DNA from: Sphingomonas oligoaromativorans
GTDB lineage: Bacteria; Pseudomonadota; Alphaproteobacteria; Sphingomonadales; Sphingomonadaceae
Direction: 5' to 3'
Assembly (NCBI RefSeq): GCF_011762195.1
Contig: NZ_JAASQK010000001.1
Location: 434,001 to 498,000, forward strand
Length of the DNA stretch: 64,000 nt
The notes beneath the pieces were generated by a model. It saw nothing but the letters and a program-made list of their open reading frames with translations, was not told the origin of the DNA and searched no databases. Numbering within the stretch: the stretch's first letter is position 1; each line of letters starts with the position of its first letter. This document shows, one piece after another, positions 13,874-25,074 of this stretch. Both the position numbers and the translations under genes were made by a program.

Positions 13874-14476
13874 TTAGTTGCGGGACTTCATGAAGGTGAC
13901 GAGCTTGTCGAAGCCGTTCTTCTGGACATAGGAATCGAAGTCCGCCGTCTGGGTCAGCACGAGGTTGATGCCGGCCACCGTCAGGTTGGTCACCTTGTAG
14001 CCGCCGCCGATCTTCTGCACCGTCCAGGTGGCGTTGATCGGCTGCTGGCCGGGCTGGATCACCTGGCTCGCCACGGCGGCGCCATCGCCGCGCGGAATGG
14101 CGCGCACCACCTTCACCCGCGCGTTGGCATAGTCATAGAGGCGATCGGCATAGGTGCTGATGATGAAGCCCGGCAGTGCGGCCTTGTAGGCCTGATACTG
14201 GGCCGGCGTGATCTGCGAGCGTTCGCGCGCGATCAGGCGGTCACCGATCTCGTCCACGGCGAAATATTGGCCGAGGAGCTGGCGGAACTGGGTACGCGCG
14301 GCGGCCTTGCTGCCGGTGTGGAGCACGCGGAAGGCCTCGCCAGACAGCGTTTCGATGAAGCGCGACGGATCGGTGTTGTCGATCGCGGCCGCCGACGCGG
14401 GCGTGGCCGCCACGGGCAGGGCGAGGCTCGACACGCCCAGCAGGAAGGCGCCGAACGTCAGGCGGATACGGTTCAT
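13874..14476 (-). CDS. MlaC-like periplasmic phospholipid-binding protein
   Basis: 200 residues with a signal peptide (MNRIRLTFGAFLLGVSSLALPVAATPASA). The mature part fits the MlaC/Ttg2D family: RTQFRQLLGQYFAVDEIGD near the N-terminus, then ITPAQYQAYKAALPGFIISTYA (split in two halves by a turn) and the C-terminal TNLTVAGINLVLTQTADFDSY. MlaC shuttles phospholipids between the outer membrane and the inner-membrane Mla ABC transporter. No other mla gene is nearby, so this is a detached component or a paralogue. ATG at 14476; an upstream in-frame start would lack a proper signal peptide. Confidence 0.9.
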   Translation of the reverse strand: MNRIRLTFGAFLLGVSSLALPVAATPASAAAIDNTDPSRFIETLSGEAFRVLHTGSKAAARTQFRQLLGQYFAVDEIGDRLIARERSQITPAQYQAYKAALPGFIISTYADRLYDYANARVKVVRAIPRGDGAAVASQVIQPGQQPINATWTVQKIGGGYKVTNLTVAGINLVLTQTADFDSYVQKNGFDKLVTFMKSRN

Positions 14477-14586
14477 GCAATACACTCCATGGACTGATGA
14501 GTGGCCGTTTCGCAACGGACCGTCTGGATAAGCCGGTTTGTGGCATGGCTGCGCCGGGATGAACGCAGCCTGTGCCGGAAGGGAGA

Positions 14587-15168
14587 TCAGGATTTCGCCT
14601 TGTCCGCGTCGCTGCGCGCCTTGCGGGCGCTGTCGACGGCGGCGGTGCCGGCGGTGCCGACCGTGGCGATCAGGCCGTCGAGGAGCGTCTTCATCACCTC
14701 GCGCGCCTTGTCCTGGCTGATGCCGAGTTCGGCCAGCTTGTTGCGGCCGGCGGCCTTGGCGGCCTCGGTCGCCTCATGGGCCGCGCCGTGCAGCTTCTCG
14801 CCGACGGCGCCGAGCACTTTCGATTCGCGCCGCGTCCGCGGCAGGAGGGCGCCGATCGCCGCACCGATCGCGATTCCGCCGAGCACCGCGGCCATGGGAT
14901 TGCCGTCCAGCGTATCGGCCGCCGAACGCCCTGCGGAGCGGGCTTTCTCGCGCGCGGACGCGTAAGCGTCGGCCGCACGGTCGCGACCGGCGGCATAGGC
15001 ATCCGACATGGCGCCGCGCGCCTGGTCGATGCCGTCCTTGGTGCGGGCATAGGCGCCGCGCGCGGTTTCGTTCACCTGCGTGCGGGCGGTGTCGATGCCG
15101 TCGCGGATCGCCTTGCGGGCGGTTTCCGCGCCGGCGGCGAGGCCGTCTTTGTCGGGCGTCGCGGTCAT
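14587..15168 (-). CDS. Helical envelope-associated protein with a glycine-zipper segment
   Basis: 193 residues. The first ~95 are long amphipathic Ala/Arg/Glu-rich helices with 11-residue-like periodicity (AGAETARKAIRDGIDTARTQV). A short Gly/Ala-rich membrane-inserting segment follows (AAVLGGIAIGAAIGALLPR), then a cytoplasmic-looking helical tail. This layout resembles DUF883/YtjA-type ribosome- or membrane-associated stress proteins, but I cannot assign a family. ATG at 15168 with AAAGGA upstream. It is the last of four same-strand genes with similar character. Confidence 0.75.
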   Translation of the reverse strand: MTATPDKDGLAAGAETARKAIRDGIDTARTQVNETARGAYARTKDGIDQARGAMSDAYAAGRDRAADAYASAREKARSAGRSAADTLDGNPMAAVLGGIAIGAAIGALLPRTRRESKVLGAVGEKLHGAAHEATEAAKAAGRNKLAELGISQDKAREVMKTLLDGLIATVGTAGTAAVDSARKARSDADKAKS

Positions 15169-15211
15169 GGGCCTGTCCTTTCGATACTGGACGACGCGGC
15201 GGGCCGCGCCC

Positions 15212-15553
15212 TCAGGAGCTAAACTGGTGATCGGCATCCGGGGTTTCCTCGCCCCGATGCAAGAGTTTCGCGCCGAGCCGCAGCAGAGGTTTGCGGGCAA
15301 GCAGCAGCCCGATCCCCGCCACCGTCGCGGCCACCGTGGCGGGGCGGTCGCGCGCGGCGCGGCCGGCATTCTCCACCATCTCGGTCGAGCGGGCGCGGGC
15401 GGCGGCCATCGCCTCGTCGAGCAGATTGGCCGGCGTCATCCGCGTCTGGATCTCCTCCACGGTGCCGAGCAGGCGGGCACGGGCGGCGCGGGCATCGGCC
15501 TTGGCGGCATCGAGATCGTTGATCCCGGCGAACAGTCGGCTGAGCGCGCTCAT
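15212..15553 (-). CDS. DUF3618-like small membrane protein
   Basis: 113 residues. The N-terminal helix (DLDAAKADARAARARLLGTVEEIQTRM) matches the DUF3618 pattern, in which a short helix with a conserved TVEEI/L-x-R-x-P segment precedes one membrane helix. Here the single membrane segment is ATVAATVAGIGLLL, with a basic C-terminal side (RKPLLRLGAKLLHR). Function unknown; the family is usually beside phage-holin-like DUF1469 genes, as here. The ATG overlaps the stop of that upstream gene (ATGA). Confidence 0.8.
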   Translation of the reverse strand: MSALSRLFAGINDLDAAKADARAARARLLGTVEEIQTRMTPANLLDEAMAAARARSTEMVENAGRAARDRPATVAATVAGIGLLLARKPLLRLGAKLLHRGEETPDADHQFSS

Positions 15554-15888
15554 GGCAGGGCCTCGGTGGAAGCGGCCTTCTCGCGCGGGCCTGCGATATG
15601 GTGGATGGCCGCCCAGCCGAGCAGGCCCGCCAGCACCAGCGCCGCGACCAGCAGGATGACCCCGGCCCATGCCGGCCCGACGATCGGCGCCAGCGCGAGC
15701 ACGAAGCCCAACATCAGCGCGACGATCGCCCCCTGCACCAGCATCAGCGCGCAGCCCAGCAGCACGAGTGCCGTGCGCGACCGCCGCAGGACGTCGTAAG
15801 CACGGCTCTTGGCCAGCCGAACCTCCGCCCGCGCGAGCGCGAGCGCATCCTCGAACAACTGCCCGATCAGCCCCGGCAGGCCAAGCAT
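15550..15888 (-). CDS. Holin-superfamily (DUF1469/Holin-X) membrane protein
   Basis: 112 residues with a short N-terminal amphipathic helix (LFEDALALARAEVRLAKSRA) and two membrane helices (ALVLLGCALMLVQGAIVALML and ILLVAALVLAGLLGWAAI). This is the YqjE/Holin-X pattern. Despite the name, chromosomal members are envelope proteins, not part of a prophage; no phage gene is nearby. It overlaps the DUF3618-like gene by 4 nt and follows the 190-residue gene by 19 nt. Confidence 0.85.
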   Translation of the reverse strand: MLGLPGLIGQLFEDALALARAEVRLAKSRAYDVLRRSRTALVLLGCALMLVQGAIVALMLGFVLALAPIVGPAWAGVILLVAALVLAGLLGWAAIHHIAGPREKAASTEALP

Positions 15889-15907
15889 CGTCCCCCCTCC
15901 GCCGGGA

Positions 15908-17940
<2,033 letters not shown>

Positions 17941-17983
17941 AATCGCTTGAGTCGCCGCGGAATTTTCGGGATAAAGAACGCCT

Positions 17984-18292
17984 ATGCGTAGGGGGCGCTC
18001 CATCTCGATCATTCGCGCGGCGGCCGCACCGGCGCTCGCGTTGCTCGTGATCGGCAATTTCGCCGGCTACGCCATCGCGGGGCCGAACGGCCTGCTCGCG
18101 CTGGGCGACTACAAGCAGCAACTGGCCCAGCGTCAGGTGGTTCTCAAGCAGGTCGAGGCGCAGCGCGCCGTGCTGGCTCATCGCGTCGCTCTGCTCGACG
18201 CCAAGCATGTCGATCCCGACATGGCGGACGAGCTGGTGCGTCGCGACATGGGCCTCGCCCGGCCGGACGAAGTCATCATCCCGACCCCCTGA
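17984..18292 (+). CDS. ftsB: FtsB/DivIC-type septum formation initiator
   Basis: 102 residues: a short cytoplasmic N-terminus, one membrane helix (AAPALALLVIGNFAGYAIAG) and a periplasmic coiled coil (YKQQLAQRQVVLKQVEAQRAVL). The family C-terminal motif appears as DMADELVRRDMGLARPDEVII. FtsB links FtsQ and FtsL in the divisome. Its place between eno and pdhA is typical for alphaproteobacteria. Confidence 0.9.
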   Translation: MRRGRSISIIRAAAAPALALLVIGNFAGYAIAGPNGLLALGDYKQQLAQRQVVLKQVEAQRAVLAHRVALLDAKHVDPDMADELVRRDMGLARPDEVIIPTP

Positions 18293-18391
18293 CGTTCACG
18301 TCATCTCGAAACCGCATGGCTTGCCGTTGCGGAATCGGCATTCGGGCGCCTATATCGCCCCCACCACAACGCCAACCGAAGGGCATGACTC

Positions 18392-19459
18392 TTGGCGAGA
18401 CCGCAAACGAAGAGCGCCGGGGCGACCTCGCCCAAGGCCGATCCCGTTCCCACCTCCAACCGCGAGCGCCCGGCCGAGCCGAAGCGCTATGAGGCGTCGA
18501 AGGAGGAGCTGCTCGAATTCTACCGCCAGATGACGCTGATCCGCCGCTTCGAGGAGCGTGCCGGCCAGCTTTATGGCCTCGGCCTGATCGGCGGCTTCTG
18601 CCACCTCTATATCGGCCAGGAGGCTGTCGCCGTCGGCTTGCAGTCCGCGCTCGATAACGAGAAGGACAGCGTTATCACGGGCTATCGCGACCATGGCCAC
18701 ATGCTGGCCTATGGCATCGATCCCAAGGTCATCATGGCCGAGCTGACGGGGCGCCAGGCAGGCATCTCGAAGGGCAAGGGCGGCTCGATGCACATGTTCT
18801 CCGTGGAGCATAAGTTCTACGGCGGGCACGGCATCGTCGGCGCGCAAGTGAGCCTCGGCGCCGGCCTCGCGTTCAAGCACAAGTACAGCAACGACGGCGG
18901 CGTCTGCCTCGCTTATTTCGGCGACGGCGCGGCCAACCAGGGGCAGGTCTATGAGAGCCTGAACATGGCCGAGCTGTGGAAGCTCCCGATCATCTTCGTG
19001 ATCGAGAACAACGGCTATGCCATGGGCACCGCGGTGAACCGCGCCGCCTCCGAGGACCAGCTCTACCGCCGTGGCGAGAGCTTCCGCGTGCCGGGTATGC
19101 AGGTCGACGGCATGGACGTGCTCGCGGTGCGTGGCGCGATCGAGGAAGCGCTCCAGTGGGTCCGCGCCGGCAAGGGGCCGATCGTGATGGAGCTCAAGAC
19201 CTATCGCTATCGCGGCCACTCGATGTCCGACCCGGCCAAGTACCGCACCCGCGAGGAGGTGCAGACGATGAAGGACACGTCCGACTGCATCGATCACGCC
19301 GTGCGCGAGCTCGAGGCGATGGGCGTCACCGCCGAGGAACTGAAGGCGATCGACAAGGACATCCGCCAGAAGGTCGCCGAGGCGGCCGATTTCGCCGAGC
19401 AGTCGCCGGAGCCCGATCCGGCCGAGCTTTACACCGACGTGCTGGTGGGAACCTATTGA
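18392..19459 (+). CDS. pdhA: Pyruvate dehydrogenase E1 component, alpha subunit
   Basis: 355 residues. Thiamine-diphosphate-dependent decarboxylation of pyruvate, in an alpha2beta2 E1. The TPP/Mg motif is [17 protein letters not shown] ... NNGYAMG, and the phosphorylation-loop-like region is [20 protein letters not shown] ~35-residue Pro/Lys-rich N-terminal extension precedes the conserved start ([18 protein letters not shown]). The start is the TTG at 18392 with GAAGGG about 8 nt before it; the nearby ATG at 18385 is out of frame. pdhB starts 1 nt after the stop. Confidence 0.96.
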   Translation: MARPQTKSAGATSPKADPVPTSNRERPAEPKRYEASKEELLEFYRQMTLIRRFEERAGQLYGLGLIGGFCHLYIGQEAVAVGLQSALDNEKDSVITGYRDHGHMLAYGIDPKVIMAELTGRQAGISKGKGGSMHMFSVEHKFYGGHGIVGAQVSLGAGLAFKHKYSNDGGVCLAYFGDGAANQGQVYESLNMAELWKLPIIFVIENNGYAMGTAVNRAASEDQLYRRGESFRVPGMQVDGMDVLAVRGAIEEALQWVRAGKGPIVMELKTYRYRGHSMSDPAKYRTREEVQTMKDTSDCIDHAVRELEAMGVTAEELKAIDKDIRQKVAEAADFAEQSPEPDPAELYTDVLVGTY

Positions 19460-19460
19460 G

Positions 19461-20864
19461 ATGGCAATCGAACTGAAGATGCCCGCCCTCTCCCCGACGA
19501 TGGAAGAGGGCACGCTGGCCAAGTGGCTGGTGAAGGAAGGCGATGAGGTGAAGTCCGGCGACATCCTCGCCGAGATCGAGACCGACAAGGCCACGATGGA
19601 ATTCGAGGCCGTGGACGAAGGCACGATCGCCAAGATCCTCGTTCCCGAGGGCACGGACAATGTGAAGGTGGGCGTCGCGATCGCGCTGCTCGCCGGCGAG
19701 GGCGAGGATGCCTCCGCCGCCGTCGCCACCCCGGCTCCCAGGGCCGAGGAGAAGGCGCCGGTCGCCGACGCCACCACGCCGCACCAGATGGAGACCGGCG
19801 CGCGCGAGCTGGTCGCCGACGTCGCCCGCGCCGAGAAGGCCGGCGCGGACGCCCGTGACCCGGAAATCCCGGCCGGCACCGAGATGGTGAAGATGACCGT
19901 CCGCGAAGCGCTTCGCGACGCGATGGCCGAAGAGATGCGCGCCGACGATCGCGTCTTCGTGATGGGCGAGGAAGTCGCGCAGTATCAGGGGGCCTACAAG
20001 GTGACCCAGGGCCTGCTCGACGAGTTCGGCGACCGCCGCGTGATCGACACGCCGATTACCGAGTACGGCTTCGCCGGCGTCGGCACCGGTGCCGCGATGG
20101 CGGGCCTGCGCCCGATCGTCGAGTTCATGACGTTCAACTTCGCCATGCAGGCGATCGACCACATCATCAACTCGGCCGCTAAGACCAACTACATGTCCGG
20201 CGGCCAGATGCGCGCGCCGATCGTGTTCCGTGGTCCGAACGGCGCCGCCGCCCGCGTGGGCGCGCAGCACTCGCAGAACTATGGCCCGTGGTATGCCGCG
20301 GTGCCCGGCCTGATCGTGATCGCGCCCTATAGCGCGGCGGATGCCAAGGGCCTGCTCAAGGCCGCGATCCGCAGCGAAGACCCGGTCGTGTTCCTCGAGA
20401 ACGAGCTGCTCTACGGGCAGTCCTTCGAGGTGCCGAAGCTCGACGATTTCGTCCTGCCGATCGGCAAGGCGCGCGTCGCCCGCGAAGGCAAGGACGTGAC
20501 GCTGGTGAGCTACTCGATCGGCGTGGGCGTGGCGCTTGAAGCCGCGGTGAAGCTGGCCGAAGAGGGCATCGACGCCGAGGTGATCGATCTGCGCACGCTG
20601 CGCCCGCTCGACACCGAGACGGTGCTGACGTCGCTCGCCAAGACCAACCGCCTGGTGGTGGTGGAAGAAGGCTGGCCGACCTGCTCGATCGCGTCGGAAA
20701 TCGCCGCGGTGGTGATGGAGAAGGGCTTCGACGATCTCGACGCCCCGGTGTTGCGCGTGACCAATGTCGACGTGCCGCTCCCCTACGCCGCGAACCTCGA
20801 GAAGCTCGCGCTGATTAAGACGGACGACGTCGTCGCGGCTGCGAAGAAGGTTTGCTATCGCTGA
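19461..20864 (+). CDS. pdhB: Pyruvate dehydrogenase E1 beta subunit with N-terminal lipoyl domain
   Basis: 467 residues. Residues 1-80 are a biotinyl/lipoyl domain with the lipoylated Lys43 in [11 protein letters not shown] ~55-residue Ala/Pro/Glu linker follows. The transketolase-like E1-beta part begins near residue 140 ([15 protein letters not shown]) and contains the TPP-binding [16 protein letters not shown] and the PFIEFMTFNF-like segment ([18 protein letters not shown]). The lipoyl fusion is a recognised feature of alphaproteobacterial PdhB. Operon with pdhA; the E2 and E3 genes are not in this window. Confidence 0.97.
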   Translation: MAIELKMPALSPTMEEGTLAKWLVKEGDEVKSGDILAEIETDKATMEFEAVDEGTIAKILVPEGTDNVKVGVAIALLAGEGEDASAAVATPAPRAEEKAPVADATTPHQMETGARELVADVARAEKAGADARDPEIPAGTEMVKMTVREALRDAMAEEMRADDRVFVMGEEVAQYQGAYKVTQGLLDEFGDRRVIDTPITEYGFAGVGTGAAMAGLRPIVEFMTFNFAMQAIDHIINSAAKTNYMSGGQMRAPIVFRGPNGAAARVGAQHSQNYGPWYAAVPGLIVIAPYSAADAKGLLKAAIRSEDPVVFLENELLYGQSFEVPKLDDFVLPIGKARVAREGKDVTLVSYSIGVGVALEAAVKLAEEGIDAEVIDLRTLRPLDTETVLTSLAKTNRLVVVEEGWPTCSIASEIAAVVMEKGFDDLDAPVLRVTNVDVPLPYAANLEKLALIKTDDVVAAAKKVCYR

Positions 20865-20873
20865 TGGGAATAT

Positions 20874-20910
20874 ATCGGGAGTAGTCGTCCTTGAGCCGGC
20901 TACTCCCGAT
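20874..20910. terminator. Stem-loop between convergent pdhB and tadG-like gene
   Basis: Perfect 11-bp inverted repeat (ATCGGGAGTAG / CTACTCCCGAT) with a 15-nt loop, placed between two convergent genes. A bidirectional terminator is likely, though the T run is weak on both sides. Confidence 0.7.
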
Positions 20911-20921
20911 AAGCCCGTGAA

Positions 20922-22463
20922 TTACTGCACAAGGTGCGCTGTCGAGACGGTCAGCGCAAAAAGCGCCGTGAGCGCGGCGGAAATGCTCTGATCCGTTGTG
21001 ACCTTGTAATAGAGCGGCGTCCCGTCTGGCTTGGCGGAGGCGCATTGCTGAAGTGCCGGCTCGACATTTTTGATGTAAGGCGCGACGTTGTTTTGTGACC
21101 AATCGTCACCCGTTAGCGAGTCTGGCAAATACTCGGTATAAAGAATGGCGATACGGATACCGCGATTCTTGATCGTTTGACATTGCGAAAGATGAAATGG
21201 CTGCAATTCGCGATGCGTGCGGCTTCCATTTAGGCTCTCATCGCTCATGCCATCGGTAATAATGAACATTACCGCTTGCGGGCTGTCTTTCGTTGTTCCC
21301 GTTCCGGGTGTCGGTATGGTCGTATTCATCGTATTGAACATGGTTTGGAAGTCGGTCGACTGATCGTCGATGTTCTGTGAAGATGTGATGTAGCCGTTGC
21401 TGTACCAATAAGCCTGAAGGTTGGAGAGATCCGGTACGGAGGCGGACGTCAGCGTGTTCACGTCTACCATGGACGTTGTGAGAGTCTTTGGCTTGCCATA
21501 GTCGTAGCTGAACATTTGCAGTTTGTAGGTGACCTGGTTGTTTGCTGCCGTCGTCTGGGCAAATGGTATGAGATTTTGGGCGGCGAGCTGCTCCGCATCG
21601 AGGCGAAGTTCTATGTTCGATCCGCCCGGGAATATGGTCTGATTGCCGTAATTTTTAGCAAGCCACATTGAATCCGCGTAATGCCCGGAGCTTTCCGTTG
21701 CAATCTTTACGGATTGCCCCTTGGAATTCGTGGAATAAACATATCCATTCGTTACCTTGTCGACATAATACATCGTTCCAGAAGAATCGAACCAGATGTC
21801 CTTTCCTTTTGGATTTCGGATGTAGATCTTGTCGGCGTGTGGATTTTGGGTATGACAGGCGAAGGCGCATCCCTTTGAGAGATAGGAAGTCGATGTCAGC
21901 GATCGCATCTGGGTGAGCCCTGCGCTCGTCGATGGCAGCAGCATCGAGGGCGAGGTATCCATCACCAGATAGAAGTTGATAAATGGCGCTTTCGTCGCGT
22001 TGGCTGAAGCTGATCCCTTGATTGTCAGCGATGCCTTGCCAAGAATTTTACTAAAGCTGTTGCTGGACTGCGCGATATAGCTGACGGTTGCGGTTCGCCC
22101 GGTGTTGACGCCGGTTGTCGACGTGATGGTCACGCTCAGGGATTTGGGATCATAGACGAGCCCACTGAGGCCTGCGGCCTGCATATTAAACATATTGACT
22201 GCGGCCTGCTTCGCGTCCGCGTCCGTTTTTTGCATCATCGGTGTTGTAACGGCGGCCAATGCCGCGGCGTCGGCAGCGGCATTCAGCTTTGTTTGAAGCT
22301 TCATGGCGCGGCTGTAATCGATGCCCATGCCGGCTGCGAAGGTTAGCGGAATGATGGAGAAGGCGACCAGCATCAGGACGTTTCCTCGCTCGCTCGCCTG
22401 TAGTCGTCGCAGGAGCGATCGTGCGGAGGCGTCGGGGGAATGTGGTTTGCTGGTCATCGTCAT
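20922..22463 (-). CDS. TadG-like pilus-assembly protein with a von Willebrand A domain
   Basis: 513 residues. The TadG/TadE-type N-terminus has a Glu-containing processing region (ERGNVLMLVAFSIIPLTFAAG) followed by the pseudopilin helix and DYSRAMKLQTKLNAAADAAALAA. A von Willebrand A-type domain begins with FYLVMDTSPSML (a DTSxSM metal site) near residue 170 and resumes at AVMFIITDGMSDE near residue 400. Extracellular/periplasmic role in Flp-type pili by family. Two ATGs (22463 and 22457) are possible; AGGA lies 8 nt before the second. GC is clearly lower than in flanking genes. Last gene of a three-gene cluster. Confidence 0.88.
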   Translation of the reverse strand: MTMTSKPHSPDASARSLLRRLQASERGNVLMLVAFSIIPLTFAAGMGIDYSRAMKLQTKLNAAADAAALAAVTTPMMQKTDADAKQAAVNMFNMQAAGLSGLVYDPKSLSVTITSTTGVNTGRTATVSYIAQSSNSFSKILGKASLTIKGSASANATKAPFINFYLVMDTSPSMLLPSTSAGLTQMRSLTSTSYLSKGCAFACHTQNPHADKIYIRNPKGKDIWFDSSGTMYYVDKVTNGYVYSTNSKGQSVKIATESSGHYADSMWLAKNYGNQTIFPGGSNIELRLDAEQLAAQNLIPFAQTTAANNQVTYKLQMFSYDYGKPKTLTTSMVDVNTLTSASVPDLSNLQAYWYSNGYITSSQNIDDQSTDFQTMFNTMNTTIPTPGTGTTKDSPQAVMFIITDGMSDESLNGSRTHRELQPFHLSQCQTIKNRGIRIAILYTEYLPDSLTGDDWSQNNVAPYIKNVEPALQQCASAKPDGTPLYYKVTTDQSISAALTALFALTVSTAHLVQ

Positions 22464-22488
22464 ATTCCTGGGCGGCGCTGTGGGCTTG

Positions 22489-23034
22489 TCAGCTAGATAG
22501 CGGTATCTGATCCGAAAGACGTGGACTCATGTATATTCGGTCATATATGCCAGTCGGCTTTAGGAATCCGTATGAAATTATTGGAGTATATGCGTAATTT
22601 ACCTCACCGAATATGAGATATGATCCTATAGATGCCATACCATTCGGTATACTAATGACATTATTAGCTATGAGTTTTTGTCCATTAATGGATCTGCTCC
22701 ATATTATTTTTGCGTGAGATGCATCCGTTACCTGTATTTCGCTGACGCGCACGAGGGCGTCGGCTTGATTGTAGGGGGCCATCACCTGCGCCGACGCATT
22801 CAAAATGGTCGAGACGTCGGTCTCTGTCATATTGGGATAGCGTGTCGTAAGATCGGTAATGGTCCGCGTGGCGACCGTTACCTTGCGATTGCAGGCGATC
22901 GCATCTGATATCACGAAACTTCCGAGATATATAATAAGCAGCACCGGTATGCATAATGCGAATTCCGTCAAAGCGACGCCGGACTCGTTTCGGAGTAACA
23001 TATCCGATTTTTCTTTGAGTGTGTTGACGGGCAT
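22489..23034 (-). CDS. TadE-family pilus-assembly protein, AT-rich
   Basis: 181 residues. One N-terminal membrane helix preceded by the pseudopilin-like ESGVALTEFALCIPVLLIIYLG, with the conserved Glu of the TadE motif (LTEFAL). The rest is a periplasmic domain (NMTETDVSTILNASAQVMAPY). TadE proteins are minor pseudopilins of Flp/Tad pili. Part of this gene is only about one-third G+C, far below the genome. Its ATG overlaps the stop of the upstream TadE-like gene (ATGA); the TadG-like gene follows 25 nt downstream. Confidence 0.85.
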   Translation of the reverse strand: MPVNTLKEKSDMLLRNESGVALTEFALCIPVLLIIYLGSFVISDAIACNRKVTVATRTITDLTTRYPNMTETDVSTILNASAQVMAPYNQADALVRVSEIQVTDASHAKIIWSRSINGQKLIANNVISIPNGMASIGSYLIFGEVNYAYTPIISYGFLKPTGIYDRIYMSPRLSDQIPLSS

Positions 23035-23600
23035 CAGTAGTTCTCCGTCATCAACACGGATGTCGCCATGAGGAGCCGGCGATTATTTGTCATGTTGCTG
23101 AGATCCAGGCCGAGGGGGCCCCGGAATGTCGAGGAGACGTACATCAGCCTCAAGACAACGATCGAATTTCTTCCGCCGGGAGAATAGGAGAAATTGTTCG
23201 ATATGTTGCCATTTTTGTCATACGTTATCTTTGGTGGCGCGACGAATGCTCCAGAATAACTTGATACGGTTGTGACATCGATAAACAGGTTCGAGCAGCT
23301 CAGAAAGGGAGGGAGTGAGTTGCAGGCCGCGTTCTTGAAGGTTTGGGCGTTCATGTTCGCCTGTTGGGCCTGACCGGTCATGAGCAGGCGCGAGGCGGCT
23401 TCCGCCGTCGTCTCCAGCCCCTGCTGCGCGAAGAAGGTCAGGCTCGTCTCGATGATCGCGAGAAGCAGGGCGATGAGCGGCGCGGCCACCAACGCGAATT
23501 CAACGATCGTGCCCCCTCGCGCATCGTTCAGGCAAAATCGCGAGCGCGGCGCGGGACGCCGGGCGACGTGCTTCGACGATATGCGAGGCTTGACTGGCAT
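23034..23600 (-). CDS. TadE-family pilus-assembly protein
   Basis: 188 residues. The pseudopilin-type region is DARGGTIVEFALVAAPLIALLLAIIE-like (Glu in IVEFAL), followed by TSLTFFAQQGLETTAEAASRLL and a periplasmic domain with a Cys pair (AACNSLPPFLSCSN) likely to be disulfide-bonded. First gene of the three-gene Tad-like unit on the minus strand. None of the motor, secretin or prepilin genes of a full tad locus are adjacent, so the rest of the machine must be elsewhere. Confidence 0.88.
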   Translation of the reverse strand: MPVKPRISSKHVARRPAPRSRFCLNDARGGTIVEFALVAAPLIALLLAIIETSLTFFAQQGLETTAEAASRLLMTGQAQQANMNAQTFKNAACNSLPPFLSCSNLFIDVTTVSSYSGAFVAPPKITYDKNGNISNNFSYSPGGRNSIVVLRLMYVSSTFRGPLGLDLSNMTNNRRLLMATSVLMTENY

Positions 23601-23759
23601 CTGGCCCTTTTCCTGCGGTTTGCCCCTTTTCGCATCTGAGCCCTTAAGAGTTGGTCAATGAGCGGATAGTCGTATGGAAGCGGTTGTCCGTTCGGCAGAG
23701 TTGCGTATGCGCTTCCAGAGGATCCGGCGCTGACGCCGATCGAGACGTGGACCCCTTTC

Positions 23760-24431
23760 ATGCAGAATCCCGCCGTCAATCATTCCGAGCAACAGCTCGC
23801 GATAGCCTATGCGGTGCGTACCGCACGGGAGAGCCTCGCCACGCTTTTCGCCATCGACGAGCGTCTGGGCGGCATTGTCGCGCGGACGCGGGAGACGACG
23901 ATCGGATTGATGCGTCTGGTCTGGTGGCGCGATGCGCTGGCGGCGCTCGATTCCGCGCCGCCGCCCGCCGAGCCGCTGCTCGCAGCCGCCGCCGCGCTGC
24001 GGCCGGACCGGATCTCGGGGGCCGAACTCTCGACGATGGTGGAGGGCTGGGAGGCGCTGCTCGACGATCCCGCGCTCGATGTGGCGACGCTGGAGATTCA
24101 TGCGCGCGCGCGGGGTGCCCGCCTGTTCACGCTGGCGGGGCGCGTCTTGGGCGTGGAGGCGCTGCGCCTGAGCGATGCCGGCGAGGGCTGGGCGCTGGTC
24201 GATCTGGCGCGGCACCTGTCGGATGCGGGGCAGAGCGATCGCATCCTCGAGGCGGCGCGGGCTCCGCTCGAACGGGCGGCGGCGGGTCACTGGCCCCGGC
24301 GCCTCCGCCCGCTGGGGATGCTGACGGTCCTGGCGCAAGGCGACGTGCGGCGCGGCGCCGATGCCCTGAAGCCGATCGGATCGCGGGGGCGGATGCTGCG
24401 GGTGCTCGCGCACCAGCTCACCGGACGCTGA
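23760..24431 (+). CDS. Squalene/phytoene synthase-family protein, likely non-catalytic
   Basis: 223 residues. The recognisable family core is RETTIGLMRLVWWRDALAAL (the lRlqWWrdal motif) followed by helices to the C-terminal RPLGMLTVLAQGDV. The two Asp-rich prenyl-diphosphate-binding motifs of true squalene or phytoene synthases are not visible, and the length is short (the family is usually 280-350). It resembles the NDUFAF6-type branch, linked in mitochondria to complex I assembly; that role is only a suggestion here. Single gene, with the AT-rich tad unit running away on the other strand. Confidence 0.75.
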   Translation: MQNPAVNHSEQQLAIAYAVRTARESLATLFAIDERLGGIVARTRETTIGLMRLVWWRDALAALDSAPPPAEPLLAAAAALRPDRISGAELSTMVEGWEALLDDPALDVATLEIHARARGARLFTLAGRVLGVEALRLSDAGEGWALVDLARHLSDAGQSDRILEAARAPLERAAAGHWPRRLRPLGMLTVLAQGDVRRGADALKPIGSRGRMLRVLAHQLTGR

Positions 24432-24527
24432 CGTCTTTGGTGCTATCTCCGCCGCGCGCGAGGTTCCGCCCGGCCTGATTTCCGCCTAGCCTTCGTCTCG
24501 ACAGGGCCGGAACGTCGGGAGGGGGCG

Positions 24528-25028
24528 ATGGGGCGGTATTTGGCGGGTGTGGCGTCTGCGTTGCTGCTGGTGACGGCGGGGTTTTTCCTCTGGAGCGGGC
24601 TGGCGCGGCGCGAGGTGGGCGTGCCGATGCCGGCTGCCGCGCTGGCGGCGCTGGCGCCCGCGGCCGCGGCGAAGCAGGGGGCTTTCGTCGCCGAGCCGCC
24701 CGAAGCCAGCGAGAAGACCCGCGAGCAGAAACGCTTCGATCGCTATGATCGCAATCGTGACGGCAAGGTCGATCGCGACGAATATCTGCTCAGCCGCCAC
24801 AAGGCCTTCGCCAAGCTCGATACCAATGGCGACGGCAAGCTGTCGTTCGAGGAATATTCGGCGAAGGCGATCGGCAAGTTCGACAAGGCGGATGCGGATC
24901 GCTCCGGCACCCTCGACGCGGCCGAGTTCGCCACCACGCGCGTGCAGCGGAAGCCCCGGCCGAAATGCCCTCCCGCGCAGCAGGCGGTCCGTCCGGCTTC
25001 CGACGGGGATGGTGGCGACGAAGGGTGA
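24528..25028 (+). CDS. Secreted or anchored EF-hand protein
   Basis: 166 residues. An N-terminal hydrophobic helix (YLAGVASALLLVTAGFFLWSGL) acts as signal or anchor. After an Ala/Pro linker come three EF-hand loops: DRNRDGKVDRDE, DTNGDGKLSFEE and DADRSGTLDAAE. Each keeps Asp at loop positions 1 and 3 or 5 and Glu at position 12, so calcium binding is expected. Periplasmic location and a calcium-sensing or buffering role are inferred. Convergent with trmFO. Confidence 0.85.
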   Translation: MGRYLAGVASALLLVTAGFFLWSGLARREVGVPMPAAALAALAPAAAAKQGAFVAEPPEASEKTREQKRFDRYDRNRDGKVDRDEYLLSRHKAFAKLDTNGDGKLSFEEYSAKAIGKFDKADADRSGTLDAAEFATTRVQRKPRPKCPPAQQAVRPASDGDGGDEG

Positions 25029-25074
25029 TCCTCCGTCCGGCGGAGCGGGCGGCCCCGCCGGACGGTGCGAAAGG

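Noticed and set aside
15550-15888. Holin-like protein as a sign of a prophage
   Set aside because: No integrase, capsid, tail or lysis gene is near; chromosomal Holin-X/YqjE proteins are normal envelope proteins.
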